This document shows positions 7,364-14,379 of a stretch of 16,459 nt of DNA, piece after piece (position 1 is the stretch's first letter; each line of letters begins with the position of its first letter). Source of the DNA: UBA1794 sp964439955 (GTDB lineage: Bacteria > Bacteroidota > Bacteroidia > Bacteroidales > Bacteroidaceae); the NCBI GenBank assembly GCA_964439955.1, contig CAYTPX010000037.1, forward strand, positions 1 through 16,459, in the 5' to 3' direction. The notes under the pieces are model-generated. The model saw nothing but the letters and a program-made list of their open reading frames with translations, did no database searches and was not told where the DNA came from. Both the position numbers and the translations under genes were made by a program.

Positions 7364-10291
7364 ATGAAGCATAAGTGCCGTTTGCACCTCTTTTTGTGGG
7401 CGTGCGTATTCTTCTTGGTGGCAAGTGGTTGCTCGGTGAAGAAGAACACGCGCTGGTCACGTTTTTATCATTCGTTTACCACGCGCTACAATGTCTTCTA
7501 TAATGGCTCCGTGGCTTTTCAAGAGGGGATGGAGGCCGTAATGAACGGGAACAAGGATTACTATGGGGAAATCATCCCGTTGGAGCCTTTGGGGAACAAC
7601 GGTACGGTGGGGCAGGGGAGCAGCAATTTCGACCGGGCCATTGAGAAAAGCGAGAAGGGGGTAAAGCTCCATTCCATCCGCAAGAAGCCGAAGAAGAAAC
7701 CGGGGCGCCTGTCGGCCAAGAAGAAATTGTGGTACAGCCAGAAGGAATATAACCCTTTTCTTTACCGGGCTTGGCTGATGATCGGGCAGGCGCAGTACTG
7801 GAAAGGCGAATATTTGGAGGCCGCCTCTACGTTCAGCTATGTGTCGCGGCTATACGAGAACGACCCGAAGGTTTTGCCCAGCGCGCGCATTTGGCTGGCA
7901 CGGTGCTATTCACAACTGGATTGGTTCTACGACGCGGAAAACATACTGACACAAACCCAAACCGAGGGCTATCAGAAACGCCACCAGCGCGATTTCAATT
8001 ATACGCAGGCCAATTATCTGCTCCGGCAGCAGCGTTATGAAGAGGCCATCCCCTTGTTGCGGCAAGTCATCAAGAAGGAAAAGAACAAAGACCAGCGACA
8101 TCGGGAGCTGTTCCTGTTGGGGCAACTCTATCAACACTTGGGCAGGAACAAGGAGGCCTACGATGCCTATGGCCGGTTGCTGCGCAAGAATCCTCCGTAT
8201 GAAATGGAGTTTAACGCACGAATCCGCCAGACGGAAGTACTTTCCGGCTCGCCCAAGAAAATAGAGCGTAAACTGAAACGGATGGCGCGAAGCCAGAAAA
8301 ACAAGGACTATTTGGATCAGATTTATTACGCCATAGGAAATATCTATCTTTCCCAACAGGATACGCTCCAAGCGATGGCCCAGTACCGTTTGGCTGCGGA
8401 GAAAAGCACGCGCGGCGGTAAGGATAAGGCGGTGGCTTTGCTGACTTTGGCCCAGTTGTGTTGGGAACGTTTCGAATATACCGAAGCCCAACAGTGTTAT
8501 CAGGATGCTCTCGGCTTGATCGACAAGGAGTATCCGGGTTTCGAGATGCTCTCGGCACGCTCGGCAGTGTTGGACGAACTGGTGGGTTATGCCGAAGCTG
8601 TCCAACTGCAAGACAGCTTGCAGCATTTGGCGGCATTGCCGGAGGCGGAACAGCTTGCCATCATTGACAAGATCATAGAGGAGCTCAATAAAAAGGAGGA
8701 AGAAGAACGGAAAAGACAGGCGGAGGCTGACCTTTTGGCCCAGCACGAAGCGGATCAAGCCGCCAATGCCCCGACGCTGGCCCAGCAACAAACGGTGGCT
8801 CCCACCGTCGCCGTGGGGGCTGGAAGCCGCTCTTGGTATTTCTATAACTCGCAGACGGTACAACAAGGGAAGACGGTGTTCCAAAACCAATGGGGAAGTC
8901 GCAAGTTGGAAGACAACTGGCGTCGGCGAAACAAGACGACCGTGGCTACGAGCGACTATGAGGAGATTGATTATGCTGCGGAGGATTCGATTGCGTTGGC
9001 GCAGGCCATGTTGGCGGATTCCTTGATGAATGACACTTTGGCCCAAGCGCAAATGAGGATGGACTCCTTGGAAAACGATCCGCACCAAAGGGAATATTAC
9101 TTGAAACAAATACCTGTGACTGAGGAACAGATGGCCGAATCGAACCGCATACTGAGCGATGGGTTGTTCAATATGGGGCTTATTTATAAAGACAAATTGG
9201 AAGACCCGTCTCTTGCAACACAAGTCTGGACTAGGCTGGTTCAACAATTCCCGAGTTTTGAGCGGTTGGACGAGACCTATTATAATATGTATCTGATGTA
9301 CCTCCGTTATGAAAAAGATGCGGACGCCGAATGGGCAAAGGCACAGCTTTTGCTGTTGTTCCCTGAAAGCAAATATGCGCTTACTGTTTCTGACCCGGAT
9401 TTTTTGGATAACGCTCTTTATGGCGCCCAACGCGAGGATTCTTTGTATGCCCTCTCCTATGAGGCTTTCAAGGAAGGGCGTTTTGAAGAAGTTATTCGGA
9501 ATGATGAATATGCGACAAAGAAATACGCAATGGGCAAGCACCGGGCAAAATTCTTGTTCCTCCATGCAATGTCTTCCCTGAAGGCCGGTGACCGACAGGA
9601 TTTCATGGCGAAGTTGAAAGATGTGACGCAAAATTATCCGGACGACGAGATTACGGCTCTTGCCGCAGACATTATGAAGGGATTGGAAGAAGGCCGTTTT
9701 TTGAGCGCTGAAAGTGATTTCGGTTCGATATGGTCGTTACGTGCCCGGGAGTTGGCAGGGGATACGACATTGGTCGATACGCTTTCCATCGCTTTCCAGC
9801 CGGGAAAAGAAGAACCTTACCTTTTCCTGTTGGCATACCCTAAAGGTGAAGTGGACGAAGACCGCATGCTGTACGAGATGGCACGCTTCAATTTCTCCAG
9901 CTTCATCGTGAAAGATTTTGATTTGTCCTTCACGGAGTTGGGCCCGGTGCGCATGATGGAGATACAGCCTTTCAACTCTTTCGACGAAGTGCGGTACTAT
10001 ATGTATCTTCTTTATAAGAACGGGGACATGGCAGCCAAGTTGAGCGGGCTGAGGCCTGTGGTTATTTCACAACATAATTTCGAATTACTGATGAAGTATT
10101 ATAGCTTTGACGATTATGCCCGTTTCTATGAGGAGAACTTCGGGGAGTTGCCCTCTTTGGATGAGGAATTGGAGATGCCCGAGGGAGGCGACACGCTCGA
10201 TGAACCGTTGCAGAACTTGCCGGAATTGCCGGAAGGAGAAGAATATGAACCGGAGAAAGAGGTTGTAGAGGAGGATGTCTTCATCGACTGA
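7364..10291 (+). CDS. porW: T9SS outer-membrane lipoprotein PorW/SprE-like, TPR-rich
   Basis: This is a 975-residue lipoprotein. I start it at 7364, where a signal peptide with a lipobox-like VASGC (Cys23) begins; the upstream ATG at 7313 would add 17 charged residues. Right after the anchor come family marks RYNVFYNG (41-48) and the block AIEKSEKGVKLHSI (92-105). TPR-like helix pairs cover about residues 134-390. A charged coiled coil rich in Glu, Lys, Arg and Ala lies at about 425-468. After it comes the conserved SWYFYNSQ...NQWGSRKLEDNWR segment (490-520) typical of SprE/PorW. More TPR-like helices follow, and the tail from about 930 is very acidic. In Porphyromonas gingivalis PorW, and in Flavobacterium SprE, this lipoprotein is needed for type IX secretion (and gliding in the latter) and links the trans-envelope machine to the translocon. 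Its immediate downstream partner is porX, 59 bp away. The symbol rests on motif recall and not on a database search. Confidence 0.88.
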   Translation: MKHKCRLHLFLWACVFFLVASGCSVKKNTRWSRFYHSFTTRYNVFYNGSVAFQEGMEAVMNGNKDYYGEIIPLEPLGNNGTVGQGSSNFDRAIEKSEKGVKLHSIRKKPKKKPGRLSAKKKLWYSQKEYNPFLYRAWLMIGQAQYWKGEYLEAASTFSYVSRLYENDPKVLPSARIWLARCYSQLDWFYDAENILTQTQTEGYQKRHQRDFNYTQANYLLRQQRYEEAIPLLRQVIKKEKNKDQRHRELFLLGQLYQHLGRNKEAYDAYGRLLRKNPPYEMEFNARIRQTEVLSGSPKKIERKLKRMARSQKNKDYLDQIYYAIGNIYLSQQDTLQAMAQYRLAAEKSTRGGKDKAVALLTLAQLCWERFEYTEAQQCYQDALGLIDKEYPGFEMLSARSAVLDELVGYAEAVQLQDSLQHLAALPEAEQLAIIDKIIEELNKKEEEERKRQAEADLLAQHEADQAANAPTLAQQQTVAPTVAVGAGSRSWYFYNSQTVQQGKTVFQNQWGSRKLEDNWRRRNKTTVATSDYEEIDYAAEDSIALAQAMLADSLMNDTLAQAQMRMDSLENDPHQREYYLKQIPVTEEQMAESNRILSDGLFNMGLIYKDKLEDPSLATQVWTRLVQQFPSFERLDETYYNMYLMYLRYEKDADAEWAKAQLLLLFPESKYALTVSDPDFLDNALYGAQREDSLYALSYEAFKEGRFEEVIRNDEYATKKYAMGKHRAKFLFLHAMSSLKAGDRQDFMAKLKDVTQNYPDDEITALAADIMKGLEEGRFLSAESDFGSIWSLRARELAGDTTLVDTLSIAFQPGKEEPYLFLLAYPKGEVDEDRMLYEMARFNFSSFIVKDFDLSFTELGPVRMMEIQPFNSFDEVRYYMYLLYKNGDMAAKLSGLRPVVISQHNFELLMKYYSFDDYARFYEENFGELPSLDEELEMPEGGDTLDEPLQNLPELPEGEEYEPEKEVVEEDVFID

Positions 10292-10333
10292 CCGGGCGCA
10301 GGTATGGTGAAAAGTGCGAGATATCATAAAGAA

Positions 10334-10341
10334 AAAGGAGG
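10334..10341 (+). promoter_or_regulatory. Strong Shine-Dalgarno sequence of porX
   Basis: The sequence AAAGGAGG ends nine bases before the ATG at 10351. This is a near-perfect complement to the usual 16S anti-SD and supports the chosen start. Most genes in this window have A-rich leaders without any such site. Confidence 0.7.
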
Positions 10342-10350
10342 AAGAAGGCT

Positions 10351-11904
10351 ATGACAAAAGAACGGTTATTATGGGCAGATGATGAGATTGACATCCTCAA
10401 GCCCCACGTGCTTTTTTTGGAAAGTAAAGGCTACGATGTCACAACGGTTACCAACGGAATCGATGCCGTAGACTTATGCCGGGAGGAGGACTTCGATTTG
10501 GTTTTCCTGGATGAGAATATGCCAGGGTTGAGCGGATTGGAAACCCTGCAAAAAATAAAGGAAGTCCGTCCGGCTGTCCCTGTGGTGATGATTACGAAGA
10601 GCGAGGAAGAAAACATAATGGACCAAGCGATCGGGGCGAAAATTGCCGATTATCTGATAAAACCCGTAAACCCGAACCAGATTTTACTGACGATAAAGAA
10701 GAATTTGCATCGTAAGGAGATTGTAACCGAGGCCATAAATAGTGGTTATCAACAGCATTTCGGGCAAATTGGCATGCAGATCAATGATTCCCTCACGGCC
10801 GAAGACTGGATGGAGGTTTACAAAAGGTTGGTATATTGGGAGCTGGAACTCGAGACTGCCACGGACGGCGGGATGAATGAGCTGCTGGCCATGCAGAAAA
10901 CGGAGGCGAATTCTGCCTTTGTGAAGTTCGTAAAGCGGAACTATGTAGACTGGATCAAGTATCCCGACCGCCGCCCAATGATGAGCCCCGACCTGTTCAA
11001 GCGGAAAATCTTTCCTGCTTTGGACAAGGGGGAGAAGCTCTTCTTGGTGGTCATTGACAATTTCCGTTATGACCAATGGCGCTCTATCGGAAAAGACTTG
11101 GCTGAAGACTTTACCGTTGAGGAGGAACTCTATTACAGCATCTTGCCGACGGCCACGCAATATGCCCGTAACGCCATATTTTCGGGTTTAATGCCCAACA
11201 AAATCTCGGAAATGTTTCCGGAGTTATGGGTCGATGAAGATTCGGAGGAAGGCAAGAACCTGAATGAAGAGCCCTTGATTCGCACGCATATAGACCGTTA
11301 CCGGAGAAAGCATACCTTTTCTTACCATAAAATCAACGATTCGTCCTATGGGGAAAAACTTTTGGGGAATTTCCGCCAGCTGTTACGCAACGACCTGAAT
11401 GTGGTTGTCGTTAATTTTATCGATATGCTCTCCCATGCACGTACTGATTCACGCATGGTACGTGAGCTGGCTTCTTCTGATGCGGCCTACCGTTCTATCA
11501 CCCGTTCGTGGTTTCGCCATTCTCCGATAAAGGAATTGTTCCGGGCCATGGCCAGGAGCGGGTATAAGGTACTGCTGACCACCGACCACGGCACGATTTG
11601 CGTGAATAACCCGGTCAAGGTGATTGGCGATCGCAACACGAATACCAACCTCCGTTATAAGCTGGGGAAGAATTTGAGTTATAACCCCAAACAAGTGTTC
11701 GAGATCCGCAACCCGCTCGAGGCGGAACTTCCGCGGCTCAACGTAAGCACGGCCTATATTTTTGCAGGGGGGCGGGATTTCTTTGCTTATCCGAATAATT
11801 ATAATTACTATGTTTCCTATTATTCCAACACGTTCCAGCACGGGGGGATATCGATGGAAGAAATGATCATCCCCTTCATCACGCTCCAGCCCAAGGAACG
11901 GTGA
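10351..11904 (+). CDS. porX: PorX: response regulator with PglZ/alkaline-phosphatase output domain
   Basis: This 517-residue cytoplasmic protein controls type IX secretion. Residues 1-120 form a receiver domain with acidic pair Asp10-Asp11, phospho-acceptor Asp54 in VFLDENMPG, Thr82 and Lys104 (LIKP). A helical linker covers about 121-225. The PglZ domain of the alkaline-phosphatase superfamily follows. Its likely zinc ligands and nucleophile are Asp236 (VVIDNFRYD), a Thr in LPTATQYARN (about 267-269), Asp412-His413 (TTDHG) and His497 (FQHGG). All are present, so the enzyme should be active. In Porphyromonas gingivalis PorX is paired with sensor PorY, acts with the ECF sigma factor SigP, contacts the secretion motor, and its PglZ domain has phosphodiesterase activity on oligonucleotides. 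No porY or sigP gene is in this window. A strong Shine-Dalgarno sequence fixes the start. It follows porW by 59 bp and precedes tsaE by 58 bp. DNA-binding output is absent. Confidence 0.95.
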   Translation: MTKERLLWADDEIDILKPHVLFLESKGYDVTTVTNGIDAVDLCREEDFDLVFLDENMPGLSGLETLQKIKEVRPAVPVVMITKSEEENIMDQAIGAKIADYLIKPVNPNQILLTIKKNLHRKEIVTEAINSGYQQHFGQIGMQINDSLTAEDWMEVYKRLVYWELELETATDGGMNELLAMQKTEANSAFVKFVKRNYVDWIKYPDRRPMMSPDLFKRKIFPALDKGEKLFLVVIDNFRYDQWRSIGKDLAEDFTVEEELYYSILPTATQYARNAIFSGLMPNKISEMFPELWVDEDSEEGKNLNEEPLIRTHIDRYRRKHTFSYHKINDSSYGEKLLGNFRQLLRNDLNVVVVNFIDMLSHARTDSRMVRELASSDAAYRSITRSWFRHSPIKELFRAMARSGYKVLLTTDHGTICVNNPVKVIGDRNTNTNLRYKLGKNLSYNPKQVFEIRNPLEAELPRLNVSTAYIFAGGRDFFAYPNNYNYYVSYYSNTFQHGGISMEEMIIPFITLQPKER

Positions 11905-11962
11905 GGCGCGGACGCGGGGGAATGGGGCAACAAACGAACCATGGATTCTTTTTCAACTGATT

Positions 11963-12388
11963 ATGGATATTCTTTTTTCACACGACGAGATTCACGCGGC
12001 GGCTCGCCGCTTCGTCCAAGGGATGGGCGGCCATACGCTGTTTGCCTTCTATGGGAAAATGGGGGCGGGCAAGACTACTTTCATCAGGGCCGTATGCGAA
12101 GTGCTGGGTGTTTCCGACCCGGTTACGTCGCCTACTTTCGCCTTGGTCAATGAATACCGGTCGGATACGACCGGGAAGCCAATCTACCATTTCGACTTCT
12201 ATCGCATCAACAGGCTGGAGGAGGCCTATGATTTCGGGTATGAGGATTATTTTTACAGTGGCGACTTATGCTTTATCGAATGGCCGGAGCTCATTGAGGA
12301 CCTGCTTCCCGAGGGGACGGTGAGGGTGACGATAGAGGAAACGGATGACGGAGGAAGGCGTCTGCTGAAAACCGCCTCGTTGTGCTGA
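11963..12388 (+). CDS. tsaE: tRNA threonylcarbamoyladenosine biosynthesis ATPase TsaE
   Basis: This is a 141-residue cytoplasmic P-loop ATPase. With TsaB and TsaD it transfers the threonylcarbamoyl group to adenosine 37 of ANN-decoding tRNAs (t6A). The Walker A motif is GKMGAGKTT (31-39). The family-specific TSPTFALVNEY (55-65), YHFDFYRI (75-82) and the IEWPE segment near residue 107 are all visible. The length is usual for the family. The start at 11963 puts only about 30 residues before the P-loop, as in other TsaE proteins. It sits 58 bp after porX and 78 bp before birA, in the same direction, so co-transcription is likely. I recall porX and tsaE being neighbours in other Bacteroidales genomes, but could not check this. 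Confidence 0.95.
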   Translation: MDILFSHDEIHAAARRFVQGMGGHTLFAFYGKMGAGKTTFIRAVCEVLGVSDPVTSPTFALVNEYRSDTTGKPIYHFDFYRINRLEEAYDFGYEDYFYSGDLCFIEWPELIEDLLPEGTVRVTIEETDDGGRRLLKTASLC

Positions 12389-12466
12389 AGGAAACGGAAA
12401 GGGAATGGGAAGAAAGTCCCTCATGAATGGGGTAAAAGTCACTGCCCCGATGAAAAAAAGAAGAAG

Positions 12467-13312
12467 ATGAGTTGCATTTTTGACCAAACTGATTTCATTC
12501 GTATCCACCTTCTGCAAGTGGAATCTACGAACCTTTCTTTGCGCGAAGCATTGGAAGACAGCGTTTCGCCCGGCATGATAGGCGAACCGGGTGCAGGCTC
12601 TCCAGAATTGCCCGAATATTTCACGATTACGGCCTCTTACCAGACGGCAGGCCGTGGGCAGCGGGGTAATTCTTGGGAAAGCGAACCGAAGAAAAACCTG
12701 TTGATGAGTACCTTGTTGCGCCCCGTTTTTCTCCCGGCGGGTGAACAGTTCCGGCTTTCCCAAGTGGTGGCCGTGGCCGTGGCCGAGGCATTGGAAAAGG
12801 TAGCCCGGGAGGGTGCGGGGTTTACCGTGAAATGGCCGAACGACGTTTACTTTGGGGATAAGAAAGTATGCGGGATACTGATAGAAAACGACTTGGGGGC
12901 TTCCGCTTCCATACAGCAAAGCATTGTCGGGATAGGGGTCAATGTGAACCAGGAAGTTTTCCGCGGCGATGCTCCGAATCCGGTGTCGCTATGCCAAATC
13001 ATGGGACGGGAAGTGGAGGCCGATCTTGTGTTGAGGCATCTTGTCGCCCGGTTGAAGCATCATTACGAGCAACTGCGGGCTGATTATTCCGGCGGGCATT
13101 ACTCGGGAGAGATTGATGGGTTGTATGCCCGCCGGTTGTATCGCAACGACGGGCAGTTGCACGGTTTTTTGAGCAAGGGAGGCACGTTCCGGGCTTCCAT
13201 CAGCCATGTGGCACCCGACGGGAGGCTGTTCCTGAAGAAAGAAGACGGGTCGCTGTGCGGTTATTACTTCAAGGAGGTCGAGTACCTGCTTGGGGGAGAA
13301 GAAAACACTTAA
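12467..13312 (+). CDS. birA: Biotin--[acetyl-CoA-carboxylase] ligase, monofunctional
   Basis: This 281-residue cytoplasmic enzyme activates biotin with ATP and attaches it to a lysine of biotin-dependent carboxylases. There is no N-terminal helix-turn-helix domain, so it should be a ligase only and not a biotin-operon repressor. Catalytic marks are the VESTN start (18-22), the biotinyl-AMP loop GRGQRGNSW (62-70), KWPND (122-126) and KVCGILIE (133-140). A small C-terminal SH3-like part is seen at about 235-281. Two details stand out. The loop carries Gln65 where Escherichia coli BirA has Arg118. There is also a Gly/Pro/Glu-rich insertion at about 32-51 between the ESTN motif and the following strand. 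Both may simply be normal in this phylum. The gene ends 28 bp before pyrH. Confidence 0.95.
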   Translation: MSCIFDQTDFIRIHLLQVESTNLSLREALEDSVSPGMIGEPGAGSPELPEYFTITASYQTAGRGQRGNSWESEPKKNLLMSTLLRPVFLPAGEQFRLSQVVAVAVAEALEKVAREGAGFTVKWPNDVYFGDKKVCGILIENDLGASASIQQSIVGIGVNVNQEVFRGDAPNPVSLCQIMGREVEADLVLRHLVARLKHHYEQLRADYSGGHYSGEIDGLYARRLYRNDGQLHGFLSKGGTFRASISHVAPDGRLFLKKEDGSLCGYYFKEVEYLLGGEENT

Positions 13313-13340
13313 ATACAAATCCAATAAAAATCATTATGCG

Positions 13341-14048
13341 ATGAAGTACAAACGTATTCTCTTGAAGCTCAGCGGCGAAAGCCTGATGGGCGAAAAACAG
13401 TATGGGATTGACGAAAAACGCTTGCATGAATATGTCGAACAGATAAAGGAAGTCCATTCGATGGGCGTGCAAATCGGGATTGTTATCGGGGGAGGCAATA
13501 TATTCCGTGGCTTGAGCGGGGCTTCGAAAGGCTTCGACCGGGTAAAGGGCGACCAGATGGGCATGCTTGCCACGGTCTTCAACAGCTTGGCCTTGAGCTC
13601 TGTGCTCGGCACGCTGGGGGTGAAGTCGCGGGTGCTCACGGCTGTCCGCATGGAACCTATCGGGGAATTCTACAATAAATGGCGTGCCATCGAGGTGCTG
13701 GAAGCAGGGGAGGTAGCCATTTTTTCCGCAGGTACGGGAAACCCCTTCTTCACGACCGATACGGGTTCCTCTTTGCGCGGCATCGAAATCGAAGCGGACG
13801 TCATGCTGAAGGGGACGCGTGTCGATGGCATCTACACGGCAGACCCGGAGAAAGACCCAACGGCGGTGAAGTTTGCAGACATTACGTATGATGAAATCTA
13901 TATGCGCGGCCTGAAAGTAATGGATTTGACGGCTACCACCATGTGTAAGGAAAATAATCTGCCCATCATCGTGTTCGATATGGATACGGTGGGGAACTTG
14001 CGTAAGGTAATCGAAGGGAAGCCCATCGGCACTTTGGTCCATAACTGA
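13341..14048 (+). CDS. pyrH: UMP kinase (uridylate kinase)
   Basis: This 235-residue cytoplasmic enzyme phosphorylates UMP to UDP with ATP in pyrimidine nucleotide synthesis. It belongs to the amino-acid-kinase fold and is a hexamer regulated by GTP and UTP in known relatives. I place the start at 13341 because MKYKRILLKLSGESLMG is the standard N-terminus; the frame reaches back to 13290 but would then overlap birA and add 17 polar residues. Conserved features are LKLSGESLMG (8-17), the glycine-rich VIGGGNIFRG (48-57) and the TGNPFFTTD-to-ADV block at about 132-155, with DGIYTADPEKDP further on. It appears to be the last gene of the porW-porX-tsaE-birA-pyrH run and is followed by a long terminator hairpin. 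Confidence 0.97.
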   Translation: MKYKRILLKLSGESLMGEKQYGIDEKRLHEYVEQIKEVHSMGVQIGIVIGGGNIFRGLSGASKGFDRVKGDQMGMLATVFNSLALSSVLGTLGVKSRVLTAVRMEPIGEFYNKWRAIEVLEAGEVAIFSAGTGNPFFTTDTGSSLRGIEIEADVMLKGTRVDGIYTADPEKDPTAVKFADITYDEIYMRGLKVMDLTATTMCKENNLPIIVFDMDTVGNLRKVIEGKPIGTLVHN

Positions 14049-14069
14049 CCGCTGGCAACCGGTAAGCCG

Positions 14070-14138
14070 AAAGCCGCGTCCCGGGAGAAGCAGACTTTTG
14101 TCGCCAGCTTCTTTCGGGATGCGGCTTTTGCGTTTTGG
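14070..14138 (+). terminator. Long hairpin terminator after pyrH
   Basis: A roughly 22-bp stem (14070-14091 with 14107-14128) begins with AAAGCCGC paired to GCGGCTTT and includes TCCCG/CGGGA and AGAAGC/GCTTCT, with a few G-U pairs between. The loop is 15 nt. The sequence after it is TTTTGCGTTTT. It starts 21 bp after the pyrH stop codon and should close the operon. Confidence 0.88.
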
Positions 14139-14379
14139 AACACTGGCAGGCGGGCGGTCATCCTCCCGTAAAGCCTGGGATGAGGCTCTGCATTTTGGAA
14201 GAAGTTGTGGACAAGTCTGCGGCAATGACTGACAGAATGGCACTTTATACCCTTGTTCCTTGTATTTGGCACGTGCTTTGTTTATTCCTTTATGCGTGTT
14301 TGTCTCCCTTGAAAAGAGGGTGGGAGGGACGCAAGGCAGAACCGAAAAATAATAATGAATAAAAATAAAGATAACGATT
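14139..14379 (+). other. 5' region of dnaK, no gene seen
   Basis: This stretch of about 240 bp runs between the pyrH terminator and the dnaK start. I see no recognisable protein; a 75-codon open frame (14135-14362) has no family features. A weak -7-like TACCCTTG lies at 14248-14255 without a -33 partner. A sigma-54-like TTGGCACG-N4-TTGT lies at 14266-14281 and overlaps the palindrome GCACGTGC. There is no CIRCE element, the HrcA operator found before dnaK in many other bacteria. The last 35 bp are A/T-rich, a usual leader in this phylum. Confidence 0.6.

Noticed and set aside
7910..9631. A 573-codon open frame antisense to porW
   Set aside because: It has no recognisable domain, its composition is what the complement of a charged TPR gene gives, and porW itself has clear family motifs and a signal peptide.
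14135..14362. A 75-codon open frame between pyrH and dnaK
   Set aside because: It begins next to the terminator tail, has no domain or signal, and lies in the leader of dnaK.
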